A DNA stretch of 64,000 bases from Thermoleophilum album. Lineage in GTDB: Bacteria; Actinomycetota; Thermoleophilia; Solirubrobacterales; Thermoleophilaceae. Shown piece by piece: positions 36,778 to 46,705 of this stretch; the first letter of the stretch is position 1; each line of letters starts with the position of its first letter. The notes beneath the pieces were generated by a model. That model saw only the letters and a program-made list of their open reading frames with translations, did not search any database and was not told where the DNA came from. Both the position numbers and the translations under genes were made by a program. Location: the NCBI RefSeq assembly GCF_028867705.1, contig NZ_CP066171.1:930001-994000 (forward strand), given 5' to 3'.

Positions 36778-38136
36778 ATGGGCAAAACGATGTTCGACAA
36801 GATCTGGGAGGCGCACGAGGTCGCCGACGGTCTGCTCTACATCGACCTGCACCTCGTGCATGAGGTGACCTCGCCACAGGCGTTCGAGGGCTTGCGCCTC
36901 GCCGGTCGCCGGGTTCGGCGGCCGGATCGCACGCTCGCCACCGCCGACCACAACGTGCCCACCGACGGTGCCCGCAGCGCCGCCGAGATCCGTGATCTGC
37001 TCTCGCGCAAGCAGGTCGAGGCGCTCGAGCGCAACTGCCGCGAGTTTGGCATCCCCGTCTTTTCCGTCGGCTCGCGCCGGCAAGGCATCGTCCACGTGAT
37101 CGGCCCCGAGCTCGGCCTCACCCAACCGGGGATGACGATCGTCTGCGGTGACTCGCACACCTCGACGCACGGGGCGTTCGGCGCGCTCGCTTTCGGGATC
37201 GGCACGAGCGAGGTCGAGCACGTGTTGGCCACGCAGACGCTGCGGCAGCGTAAGCCGCGCTCGATGCGCATCCGCTACGAGGGCGAGCTCGGTTACGGCG
37301 TCACCGCCAAGGACCTGATCCTCGGCACGATCGGTCGGATCGGCGTCGACGGCGGTGTCGGTCACGTCATCGAGTACGCCGGACCGGTGATCGAGCGGCT
37401 GCCGATGGAAGGCCGCATGACGATCTGCAACATGACGATCGAGGGCGGCGGTCGCGCCGGGATGATCGCGCCCGACGACACCACCTTCGCCTGGCTCGAG
37501 GGCCGGCCGGCGGCGCCCGATCCGCTGCCGGTCGACGAGTGGCGAGCCCTGCGCAGCGACCCCGACGCGGTTTTCGACCGCGAGGTCGTCATCGACGCCA
37601 GCGAGCTCGCTCCGCAGGTGACGTGGGGGACGACGCCGGCGATGGTCGTCGATGTCACCGGGCGTGTGCCCGAGCCGCGCAACGCGGCCGAAGAGCGAGC
37701 CCTCGAGTACATGGGTCTCGAGCCCGGCACACCGATCCAAGAGATCACCATCGACCGCGTCTTCATCGGCTCGTGCACGAACTCGCGCTTGCGCGACCTG
37801 CGCGAAGCGGCCGAAGTCGTCGCTGGACGCAAGGTCGCGCCGGGCGTGCGCGCGATGGTGGTGCCGGGATCGATGCAGGTGCGCGAACAGGCGGAGGCCG
37901 AGGGACTCGACAAGATCTTCCGCGACGCCGGTTTCGAATGGCGCACGGCAGGCTGCTCGATGTGCCTCGGCATGAACCCCGACGTCGCCGGGCCCGGCGA
38001 GCGGGTCGCCTCGACCTCGAACCGCAACTTCGAGGGCCGTCAGGGCCGGGGCGCCCGGTCCCACCTGGTCAGCCCGCGGATGGCGGCCGCAGCGGCGATC
38101 GAGGGGCGCTTCGTCGACATCCGCAACTGGAACTGA
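36778..38136 (+). CDS. leuC: 3-Isopropylmalate dehydratase, large subunit
   Basis: This 452-residue aconitase-family subunit holds the 4Fe-4S cluster and, with LeuD, isomerises 2- to 3-isopropylmalate. Cluster ligands are in IGSCTNS and [22 protein letters not shown] and [13 protein letters not shown] are conserved substrate-side blocks. ATG 36778 is preceded by GGGAGG inside the end of the upstream regulator gene. leuD follows after 66 nt. Confidence 0.97.
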   Translation: MGKTMFDKIWEAHEVADGLLYIDLHLVHEVTSPQAFEGLRLAGRRVRRPDRTLATADHNVPTDGARSAAEIRDLLSRKQVEALERNCREFGIPVFSVGSRRQGIVHVIGPELGLTQPGMTIVCGDSHTSTHGAFGALAFGIGTSEVEHVLATQTLRQRKPRSMRIRYEGELGYGVTAKDLILGTIGRIGVDGGVGHVIEYAGPVIERLPMEGRMTICNMTIEGGGRAGMIAPDDTTFAWLEGRPAAPDPLPVDEWRALRSDPDAVFDREVVIDASELAPQVTWGTTPAMVVDVTGRVPEPRNAAEERALEYMGLEPGTPIQEITIDRVFIGSCTNSRLRDLREAAEVVAGRKVAPGVRAMVVPGSMQVREQAEAEGLDKIFRDAGFEWRTAGCSMCLGMNPDVAGPGERVASTSNRNFEGRQGRGARSHLVSPRMAAAAAIEGRFVDIRNWN

Positions 38137-38202
38137 CAACGGCCGCACCGGAACGGGCCGGAAGATGAAGATGGAGATTCGCGACCACGGGGGTCAACCG
38201 AG

Positions 38203-38766
38203 GTGAAGCCGATCAGCGTCATCGAGGGCGGGGTGACGGTCCTCGACCGTCCCAACGTCGACACCGACCAGATCGTCCCCAAGCAGTTCCTGAAGCGCAT
38301 CGAACGCACCGGTTTCGGCGAGTTTCTCTTCTACGACTGGCGGCAAGAGCCGGGCTTCGAGCTACCCCGCAACCCGATCCTCGCCACGGGACCGAACTTC
38401 GGTTGCGGCTCGTCGCGCGAGCATGCGCCCTGGGCTATTCAGGACTACGGCTTCGAGGCGATCGTCGCGCCGAGTTTCGCCGACATCTTCTACTCGAACT
38501 GCACGAAGATCGGGCTGCTGCCGGTGGTGTTGTCGGAGGACGAGGTGCGCGCGGTGATGGCTGCCGGGCGCGCTCGTATCGATCTCGCGGCACAGACCGT
38601 CTCCTGGTCGGGTGGCGAGGCGCGGTTCGAGATCGATCCCGAGATCAAGCACCGCTTGCTGAACGGGCTCGACGACATCGCCGTGACGCTGCAGCAGATC
38701 GACGCGATCGAGCGCTACGAGCGCGAGCGCGAGCGATCCGGTCCTGTCACGACAGCTGTCGCCTGA
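38203..38766 (+). CDS. leuD: 3-Isopropylmalate dehydratase, small subunit
   Basis: This 187-residue swivelling-domain subunit pairs with LeuC. It has the NVDTDQIVPKQFLKRI start, FGCGSSREHAPWAI, and APSFADIFYSNCTKIGLLPV. The start is GTG at 38203 with only a weak AGGTG nearby. The C-terminus is a short polar tail. Confidence 0.96.
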   Translation: MKPISVIEGGVTVLDRPNVDTDQIVPKQFLKRIERTGFGEFLFYDWRQEPGFELPRNPILATGPNFGCGSSREHAPWAIQDYGFEAIVAPSFADIFYSNCTKIGLLPVVLSEDEVRAVMAAGRARIDLAAQTVSWSGGEARFEIDPEIKHRLLNGLDDIAVTLQQIDAIERYERERERSGPVTTAVA

Positions 38767-38803
38767 CAGCGCCGGGCGCGCTCCGCGTCGCCGCGGCGGC
38801 TCC

Positions 38804-38852
38804 GAGCACCAGGGCGGCGCGGAGCACCAGGGCGGCGCGGAGCACCAGGGCG
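38804..38852 (+). repeat. 18-bp tandem repeat, 2.7 copies
   Basis: The unit GAGCACCAGGGCGGCGCG occurs twice in full and once as its first 13 bases, in the 153-bp gap after leuD. It looks like a small minisatellite that could vary in copy number between strains. Confidence 0.8.
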
Positions 38853-38904
38853 AGAGCCGGTCGCCGCTCGACGCCGGCGGGCGACCGGATGCTTCGCAGC
38901 GCGG

Positions 38905-38910
38905 TAGGTT
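38905..38910 (+). promoter_or_regulatory. -10 box of the crotonase gene
   Basis: TAGGTT ends 9 nt before the ATG at 38920. This supports ATG 38920 over the GTG at 38914. Confidence 0.5.
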
Positions 38911-38919
38911 GCCGTGGCG

Positions 38920-39672
38920 ATGAGCGACGAAATCAAGCTGGAGCGGCGCTCCGACGGCGTGGCGGTGGTGACGCTTGCTGCGCCGGCGCGTCGCAACGCG
39001 CTGACGGTCGCGATGGCCGAGGCGCTGATCGCCGCTTGCGAGTCAATCGACGCCGACCACACGATCGGTGCGGTGGTGGTGCGCGGCGAAGGTGGCTTTT
39101 TCTGTTCGGGAGGCGACCGTGCGACGCTCGCGGCCGCGGGGCGTGATCCCGCCGCCCCCGAGGCGTACGCAGGAATGGGGGCGATCTACCGCTCGTTCGC
39201 GCGCGTCGGCGAACTGGAACCGCCGACCGTCGCTGCCGTGCGCGGCGGCGCGGTGGGGGCTGGACTGAATCTGATGCTCGCAACCGACCTGCGGATCGTC
39301 GCCGAAGACGCGCTTATCGTCTCCGGCTTCATGCCAATCGGTCTGCACCCGGGTGGCGGCCACGGCGCCCTACTCGGTCGCACCGGCGCGCGCGAGGCGG
39401 CGGCCGCACTGGCTCTGTTTGGCGAGCGGATCGACGGGCGCCGCGCTGCCGAGCTCGGGCTCGCTTGGCGTGCGCTGCCCGACGAGGAGGTCGACGCCGC
39501 CGCCCTCGAGCTCGCCGAGCGCGCCGCTCGCGACCCCGAGCTGGCGCGGCGGACGGCACGCTCGCTGCGCAGCGAGCTAGGGCCACCGCCGTTGCCGTGG
39601 CCCGCCGCGCTCGAGCTCGAACGGTCGGCGCAGATGTGGTCGATGCGTCGCAAGGAGCTAGCGCAGCCGTGA
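38920..39672 (+). CDS. Enoyl-CoA hydratase/isomerase-family (crotonase) protein
   Basis: This 250-residue crotonase-fold protein has FFCSGGD at the CoA site and a [18 protein letters not shown] helix. The two Glu residues of true enoyl-CoA hydratases appear to be missing: GAGLNL replaces GGGxEL, and the second Glu position is in [11 protein letters not shown]. Activity as a hydratase is therefore doubtful; an isomerase, hydrolase or other reaction is possible. Its TGA overlaps the leuB GTG, tying it to leucine synthesis without obvious reason. Confidence 0.82.
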   Translation: MSDEIKLERRSDGVAVVTLAAPARRNALTVAMAEALIAACESIDADHTIGAVVVRGEGGFFCSGGDRATLAAAGRDPAAPEAYAGMGAIYRSFARVGELEPPTVAAVRGGAVGAGLNLMLATDLRIVAEDALIVSGFMPIGLHPGGGHGALLGRTGAREAAAALALFGERIDGRRAAELGLAWRALPDEEVDAAALELAERAARDPELARRTARSLRSELGPPPLPWPAALELERSAQMWSMRRKELAQP

Positions 39673-40700
39673 GCGCGCCACGGATCGTGCTCCTGCCGGG
39701 TGACGGCATCGGGCCCGAGATCACCGCCAGCGCGCGCGCGGTGCTCGAGCGGCTAGGCAAGTTCGAGCTCGAAGAGCAGCTCATCGGCGGCGCGGCCATC
39801 GACGCCTGCGGCGAGCCGCTGCCGGCCGCGACGCTCGCCGCCTGCAAGGCCGCCGACGCGGTGCTGCTAGCCGCCGTCGGCGGTCCCAAGTGGGACACCA
39901 CCGACCCGGCGGCGCCCCGGCCCGAGCAAGGTCTGCTCGCACTGCGGCGCGAGCTCGGCCTCTACGCCAACCTGCGGCCAGTGCGCCCGCTGCCCGCGCT
40001 GCTCGACGCCAGCCCGCTCAAACGTGAAGTCATAGCCGGCTGCGACCTCCTCGTCGTGCGCGAGCTGACGGGCGGGATCTACTTCGGGCGCCGCGAGCGG
40101 CTCGCCGACCGCGCCTACGACACGTGCGAATACACCGTCGGCGAGATCGAGCGTATCGCTCGCGTCGCTTTCCGCAGCGCGCGCCGGCGTGTCACAAGCA
40201 TCGACAAGGCGAACGTGCTCGAGACCTCGCGGCTGTGGCGCGAGGTCGTGACCCGCGTCGGGCGCGAGGAGTTTCCGGGCGTCGAGCTCGAGCACATGCT
40301 CGTCGACAACGCCGCTATGCAGCTCGTCGCGAACCCGCGCCGCTTCGACGTGGTCCTCGCCGAGAACATGTTCGGCGACATCCTCTCCGACGAGGCGGCG
40401 ATGCTCACCGGGTCGCTCGGCATGTTGCCGTCAGCGTCGCTCGGCGATCCCGGCAAGCCGGGCCTCTTTGAGCCGGTCCACGGTTCCGCGCCCGACATCG
40501 CCGGTCAGGGCATCGCCAACCCGCTGGCGATGCTCGGCTCGGTGGTTCTGATGCTGCGCCACGGCCTGGCTATGGAAGACGCCGCGGCGCGTTTACAATC
40601 GGCGATCGAGCGCGCGCTCGAGGAGGGTCTGCGCACGCGTGACCTGGGCGGGAGCGCGACCACCGAGGAGGCCACGCAGGCCGTCCTCGCGCACCTTTAG
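39669..40700 (+). CDS. leuB: 3-Isopropylmalate dehydrogenase
   Basis: This 343-residue enzyme oxidatively decarboxylates 3-isopropylmalate. It shows [27 protein letters not shown], the catalytic Lys in [23 protein letters not shown] and [17 protein letters not shown] 39669 overlaps the crotonase stop; upstream codons in the frame belong to that gene's region. The Glu/Arg pattern fits LeuB more than isocitrate dehydrogenase. Confidence 0.97.
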   Translation: MSAPRIVLLPGDGIGPEITASARAVLERLGKFELEEQLIGGAAIDACGEPLPAATLAACKAADAVLLAAVGGPKWDTTDPAAPRPEQGLLALRRELGLYANLRPVRPLPALLDASPLKREVIAGCDLLVVRELTGGIYFGRRERLADRAYDTCEYTVGEIERIARVAFRSARRRVTSIDKANVLETSRLWREVVTRVGREEFPGVELEHMLVDNAAMQLVANPRRFDVVLAENMFGDILSDEAAMLTGSLGMLPSASLGDPGKPGLFEPVHGSAPDIAGQGIANPLAMLGSVVLMLRHGLAMEDAAARLQSAIERALEEGLRTRDLGGSATTEEATQAVLAHL

Positions 40701-40724
40701 CCACGTCAAGGAGAGGCAGCGCGA

Positions 40725-41654
40725 GTGAAGAGTGCCGAGCTGATCTGGCTTAACGGCGAGTTCGTGCCGTGGGAGGACGCCAAGGTTCACGTCCTCACGC
40801 ACGCGCTCCACTACGGCACCGCCGTCTTCGAGGGGATTCGCGCCTACGAGACGCCGCGCGGCCCGGCCGTTTTTCGCCACCGCGAGCACCTCGAGCGGCT
40901 CGCCCGCTCGGCGCGCTTCTACTACATGGAGCTGCCGTACTCGATCGAAGAACTCCGCGCCGCAACGCACGAGCTGATTGCCCGCAACGGCTTGCGCTCC
41001 TGCTACATCCGGCCGATTGCCTGGCGCGGCTTCGGTCCGATGGGGCTCAACCCGCTCGACAACCCGGTCGAGGTGGCGATCGCCGTGTGGGAGTGGGGCG
41101 CCTACCTCGGCGAGGACGGCAAGCGCAACGGGGTGCGCGCGAAGATCTCGAGCTGGCGGCGGATCTCCCCCGAGTCGTTGATCCCGCACGCCAAAGCGAC
41201 CGGCCAGTACCTCAACTCGGTGCTGGCGAAGATCGAGTCGCTGAAGGCCGGTTACGAGGAAGCGATCCTCCTCGATCACCGCGGGATGGTGTGCGAGGGC
41301 ACCGGCGAGAACGTCTTCATCGTCCGTGACGGAGTGATCGCCACGCCGCCGCGTACTGCCAGCATCCTCGAGGGGATCAACCGCGCCTCGGTGATCGAAA
41401 TCGCGCGCGACCTCGGTTACGAGCTGGTCGAGCGCGACATCGCACGTGCCGAGCTGCTGTTGGCGGACGAGGTGTTCCTTACCGGCACGGCCGCCGAGCT
41501 GACGCCGGTGCGGTCGATCGACGACGTCGAAATCGGGCCGCCGGGACCGATCACGCGCGAGCTGCAACGCGTCTTCGACGACGCCTTGCACGGACGCGAC
41601 CCGCGCTACGAAAGGTGGCTCGATCCTGTGCCGATAACATCCACGACAGCGTGA
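40725..41654 (+). CDS. ilvE: Branched-chain amino-acid aminotransferase
   Basis: This 309-residue class IV PLP enzyme performs the last step to leucine, isoleucine and valine. It has HYGTAVFEGIRAY, YIRPIAWRGFG, the PLP Lys in HAKATGQYLNS, EGTGENVFIV and LTGTAAELTPV. GTG 40725 is preceded by AAGGAGAGG. The C-terminal codons contain a TAACAT sequence that may be a promoter for the segment before cimA. Confidence 0.96.
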   Translation: MKSAELIWLNGEFVPWEDAKVHVLTHALHYGTAVFEGIRAYETPRGPAVFRHREHLERLARSARFYYMELPYSIEELRAATHELIARNGLRSCYIRPIAWRGFGPMGLNPLDNPVEVAIAVWEWGAYLGEDGKRNGVRAKISSWRRISPESLIPHAKATGQYLNSVLAKIESLKAGYEEAILLDHRGMVCEGTGENVFIVRDGVIATPPRTASILEGINRASVIEIARDLGYELVERDIARAELLLADEVFLTGTAAELTPVRSIDDVEIGPPGPITRELQRVFDDALHGRDPRYERWLDPVPITSTTA

Positions 41655-41715
41655 GTCCGAGCGCACGGCAGCGGCGAATTACCTAGACGGCGCGTGGCGG
41701 CGTCCGCGCGCCGTC
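41635..41715 (+). promoter_or_regulatory. Possible attenuator-like leader before cimA
   Basis: TAACAT (41635-41640) lies 10 nt before a GTG (41651) that overlaps the ilvE stop and opens an 11-codon frame ending Ile-Thr-TAG (41684-41686). The stop abuts a perfect 9-bp stem, GACGGCGCG / CGCGCCGTC, with a 12-nt loop (41686-41715). One Ile and one Thr codon are weak evidence for an amino-acid leader. Confidence 0.35.
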
Positions 41716-41771
41716 CCTCCGTTCCCGCTCCCGTCCGCTCCAGATCCCGACCGACAGAAGGCTCACGATCG

Positions 41772-43394
<1,623 letters not shown>

Positions 43395-43407
43395 GCTGGC
43401 CGCCGCT

Positions 43408-44610
43408 GTGCAGCAGTCGAGCGCACGACCGCATGCCGGCGACACAATCGCGCTGGCGCGGCCGGACATCGGCGAGCGCGAGTTGGCGATGGTGCTCGCA
43501 GCGCTGCGCTCCGGGCGCCTGGCGCTTGGGCCGATGCTCGGCGAGTTCGAGCGCGCGCTGGCGCAGAAGCTCGGCGTCGAGCACGTCTCGGCGGTGTCAA
43601 GCGGAACGGCTGCGCTTCATCTCGCGGTGCGGGCAGCGGGGATCGCACCCGGCGACGAGGTAGTGACGACACCGTTCAGTTTCGTCGCCTCGGCGAACTG
43701 CATCCTCTACGAGGGCGCCAAGCCGGTGTTCTGCGACATCGATCCGGTGACGTTCAACATCGATCCGGACGCCGCACGCGCCGCCGTCGGCCCGCGCACG
43801 ACCGGCCTTTTGCCGGTGCACATCTTCGGCTACCCCGCCGACATGCCGCGTCTCGAGGATCTCGCGCGGAAGCACGGCCTGTGGATCGTCGAGGACGCCT
43901 GCGAGGCGCTCGGCGCTGTCCACGAGGACGGCGTTCCGGTCGGTGCGCGCGGCAACCTCGCGGCGTTCGGCTTCTACCCGAACAAGCAGATCACCACCGG
44001 CGAGGGCGGTGCACTGGTTTGTCCCGACGCCGCCACGAAGGCGCGGGTCGATTCCGAGCGCAACCAGGGGCGGGCGCCCGACATGGATTGGCTCGACCAT
44101 GTCCGTCTGGGCTTCAACTACCGTCTCGACGAGTTGTCTTGCGCGCTCGGGCTCGCGCAGCTCGAGCGTCTCGAGGAGCTGCTTTCAGCTCGCGCGCGGG
44201 TGGCCGCCGGTTACCGCGAGCGGCTCGCCGACATCGACGGGCTCGAGCTGCCCTGCCCCGACAGCGGCGGTGCGCGCCGAAGCTGGTTCGTTTTCTGTGT
44301 GCTCCTCCCGGAAGGAGTGGACCGGGTGGCGGCGATGGCGGCGCTGCGTGCGCGCGGCGTCGAGACCAAGCCCTATCTGCCCGCAATACACCTCTTCAGC
44401 TTCTACCGCGAGCGCTTCGGTTACCGCCCCGGCCAGTTCCCGGTGTGCGAGCGGGTAGCTGAGCGCTCGCTGGCGCTGCCGTTTCACACCCAGCTCGGCG
44501 ACAGCGAGCTCGACCACGTTAGCGGGGCGCTCCGCGCCGTGCTCGCCGAGCTGCGAGCGAGCCCGTCTGCCCGTCGCCCGCGCGCACGCTCCGACAACGG
44601 CGGCACGTAG
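43408..44610 (+). CDS. DegT/DnrJ/EryC1/StrS family aminotransferase
   Basis: This 400-residue PLP enzyme has SSGTAALHLAVRA, TTPFSFVASANCI, VEDACEALGA and the PLP Lys193 in FYPNKQITTGEGG. These are the marks of sugar 4-/3-aminotransferases that act on nucleotide-linked keto sugars. No other sugar-modifying gene is nearby, so the product sugar cannot be named. The start is GTG 43408; longer readings lie inside cimA. Confidence 0.88.
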   Translation: MQQSSARPHAGDTIALARPDIGERELAMVLAALRSGRLALGPMLGEFERALAQKLGVEHVSAVSSGTAALHLAVRAAGIAPGDEVVTTPFSFVASANCILYEGAKPVFCDIDPVTFNIDPDAARAAVGPRTTGLLPVHIFGYPADMPRLEDLARKHGLWIVEDACEALGAVHEDGVPVGARGNLAAFGFYPNKQITTGEGGALVCPDAATKARVDSERNQGRAPDMDWLDHVRLGFNYRLDELSCALGLAQLERLEELLSARARVAAGYRERLADIDGLELPCPDSGGARRSWFVFCVLLPEGVDRVAAMAALRARGVETKPYLPAIHLFSFYRERFGYRPGQFPVCERVAERSLALPFHTQLGDSELDHVSGALRAVLAELRASPSARRPRARSDNGGT

Positions 44611-44613
44611 ACT
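44608..44613 (+). promoter_or_regulatory. -10 box of argH, fused to the DegT stop codon
   Basis: TAGACT begins with the TAG stop of the upstream gene and ends 11 nt before the argH ATG, slightly longer than the other cases. Confidence 0.4.
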
Positions 44614-44624
44614 GGCGCGACCGC

Positions 44625-45989
44625 ATGTCGCGCTTCGCCGAGCCCCAAGATCCCTTATTTCGGGCGATCAACACGTCGCTGTCGTTCGATCGCCGCCTCT
44701 GGCCGCAGGACCTGCGCCTTTCGCGCGCGCACGCGCGCATGCTCGCGCGCATCGGTGTGCTCGCCGACGACGAGCTGGAGCGGCTGCTCGCCGGGCTGGA
44801 CGCCGTCGAGCGCGAGCTGCGTGAAGGGGAGTTTCCGTTCCGCGACGACGACGAGGACATTCACATGGCGATCGAGCGCCGGCTCACCGAGCTCGTCGGC
44901 GCGGTCGGGGCGAAGCTGCACACGGCGCGTTCGCGGAACGATCAGGTCGCGACCGATATGGCGCTGTTCGTGCGCGAGCATGCGCAAAGGGCGCGCGAGC
45001 TGATCGCCGAGCTGATGCGCGCGCTGCTCGCGCGCGCTGAAGATCACATCGATTGGCCGCTGCCCTCGTACACCCACTTGCAGCGCGCCCAACCGGTCTA
45101 CCTGTCTCACCACCTTCTAGCGCACTTCTGGCGGCTGGCGCGCGACCGTCGCCGTTTCGCCAACGTCGCGGAACTGGCGGGCGAGCTACCGCTTGGCTCG
45201 GGCGCCGCTGCTGGTGTGACGTTCGCCAACGATCGCGAGTTCCTCGCACGCGAGCTCGGTTTCCCGCGTCTCGCCGAGAACTCGCTCGACGCCGTCTCCT
45301 CACGCGACGCAGTGCTCGACTACCTGGCGGCGGCCGCGATCTGTGCCGCTCACCTCTCTCAGCTCGGCGCCGAGATCGTCCTCTGGTCGAGCGCCGAGTT
45401 CGGCTTCTGCGAGCCCGCCGACCGTTTCGCCTCCGGGTCGAGTCTGATGCCTCAAAAGAAGAACCCCGATGCCGCCGAGCTGCTGCGCGCCAAGTCGCCG
45501 CGTGTCGCTCGCGCGTTCGCGGGGCTGGTCGGCCTTCTCCACGCCCTGCCGCTCACCTATAACAAGGATCTGCAAGAGGACAAGGAGGCGCTGTTCGACG
45601 CGGTCGACACCCTTGAACTCTGCCTGCGCGTGGCACGCGAGCAGCTCCTCGCTCTGCGCTTCGATCGCGAGCGGATGCGCACGGCGGCGAGCGACGAGTT
45701 CATGGCAGCGACCGACATCGCCGACATGCTGGTGCGCGCCGGTGTGCCGTTCCGCGAGGCGCACCGACGCGTCGGCGGGCTCGTGCGTTTCGCTGTCGAG
45801 CGTGGCGTGAGCCTGTCGCAGTTGAGCGATGGCGAGCTGCGCGAGCGGCTCGGTGAGCTCGAGCCGGCACAGGTCCGCGCGGCGCTCGCGCTCGAAGCTC
45901 AGCTCGAGTCGAAGATTTCGCGCGGCGGCACCGCCCTCGCACGTGTGCGTGAACAACTCGAAAAGGCCCGCGCGGAGCTTGCCGGCTAG
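44625..45989 (+). CDS. argH: Argininosuccinate lyase
   Basis: This 454-residue fumarase-superfamily enzyme releases fumarate and arginine. It has TARSRNDQVATDMALF, YTHLQRAQPV, and the signature loop GSSLMPQKKNPD with the catalytic Ser. No other arg gene is in the window. ATG 44625 is the start. Confidence 0.96.
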   Translation: MSRFAEPQDPLFRAINTSLSFDRRLWPQDLRLSRAHARMLARIGVLADDELERLLAGLDAVERELREGEFPFRDDDEDIHMAIERRLTELVGAVGAKLHTARSRNDQVATDMALFVREHAQRARELIAELMRALLARAEDHIDWPLPSYTHLQRAQPVYLSHHLLAHFWRLARDRRRFANVAELAGELPLGSGAAAGVTFANDREFLARELGFPRLAENSLDAVSSRDAVLDYLAAAAICAAHLSQLGAEIVLWSSAEFGFCEPADRFASGSSLMPQKKNPDAAELLRAKSPRVARAFAGLVGLLHALPLTYNKDLQEDKEALFDAVDTLELCLRVAREQLLALRFDRERMRTAASDEFMAATDIADMLVRAGVPFREAHRRVGGLVRFAVERGVSLSQLSDGELRERLGELEPAQVRAALALEAQLESKISRGGTALARVREQLEKARAELAG

Positions 45990-46014
45990 ACCGCTCGACA
46001 CCCGAGCGCCGCAG

Positions 46015-46653
46015 GTGCTGGCCCGGCCTGAGCACAGCGACGGGGAAGCGCTGCTGTCGGGCCGTCCCGTCGGGCGCGACTTTTTCGAGCGCGACGTCGT
46101 CGCGGTAGCGCGCGAGCTGATCGGTTGCGTGCTGCGGGTCGGAGACGTGGCCGGGCGGATCGTCGAGACCGAGGCGTACCACGAGCGCGAGCCGGCCTGT
46201 CACGGACACCGTGGTGTCACAGACCGCTGCCGCTCGCTGTTCGGGCCGCCCGGTACCGCGTACGTGTACCGCTCGTATGGTGTGCACTGGTGCTTCAACA
46301 TCGTCTGCGAGCGGCCGGGCGTCGGCGCGGCCGTGCTCGTCCGCGCTGTTGAGCCACTCGCCGGCATCGAGGCGATGCGTGCGCGGCGCGGGGTCGAGAA
46401 GCTCACCGAGCTCTGCTCGGGGCCGGGCAAGCTGTGCCGCGCTTTCGCGATCGGCGGCGAATACGACGGCGTGCCCTTGGACGATGGAGCGATCGCGGTG
46501 TTCGCGCCGACGCCGGATCTCCCACCGCTCGGCGAGGTGGTAGCCACGACACGCATCGGCATTTCGCGCGCGACCGATCTCGAGTGGCGGTTCTGCGTCG
46601 CCGGCAGCCCGTTCGTTTCGCGCCCGCGTCCGCGGTCGGTGGACGTTCGGTAG
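46015..46653 (+). CDS. mpg: 3-Methyladenine DNA glycosylase (AAG/Mpg family)
   Basis: This 212-residue base-excision repair enzyme removes alkylated purines. It has RDFFERDVVAVARELIG, the catalytic Glu in RIVETEAYHERE, CHGHRGVTDR, GTAYVYRSYGVHWCFN and LCSGPGKLCRAFAI. The start is taken as GTG 46015, just before the family core; a TTG at 45979 overlapping argH is an alternative. It is convergent with the PBP gene. Confidence 0.92.
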   Translation: MLARPEHSDGEALLSGRPVGRDFFERDVVAVARELIGCVLRVGDVAGRIVETEAYHEREPACHGHRGVTDRCRSLFGPPGTAYVYRSYGVHWCFNIVCERPGVGAAVLVRAVEPLAGIEAMRARRGVEKLTELCSGPGKLCRAFAIGGEYDGVPLDDGAIAVFAPTPDLPPLGEVVATTRIGISRATDLEWRFCVAGSPFVSRPRPRSVDVR

Positions 46654-46705
46654 GGGCAAGCAGCCCGTGCTGCGAGCGACCGACGCGCTCGGAGCGAGCG
46701 CAGCC

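Noticed and set aside
38804-38852. CRISPR array
   Set aside because: The repeats are directly adjacent with no spacers and no cas genes are nearby.
46654-46705. Terminator between the glycosylase and PBP genes
   Set aside because: Some short inverted repeats exist but no stem of convincing length or T-tract was found.
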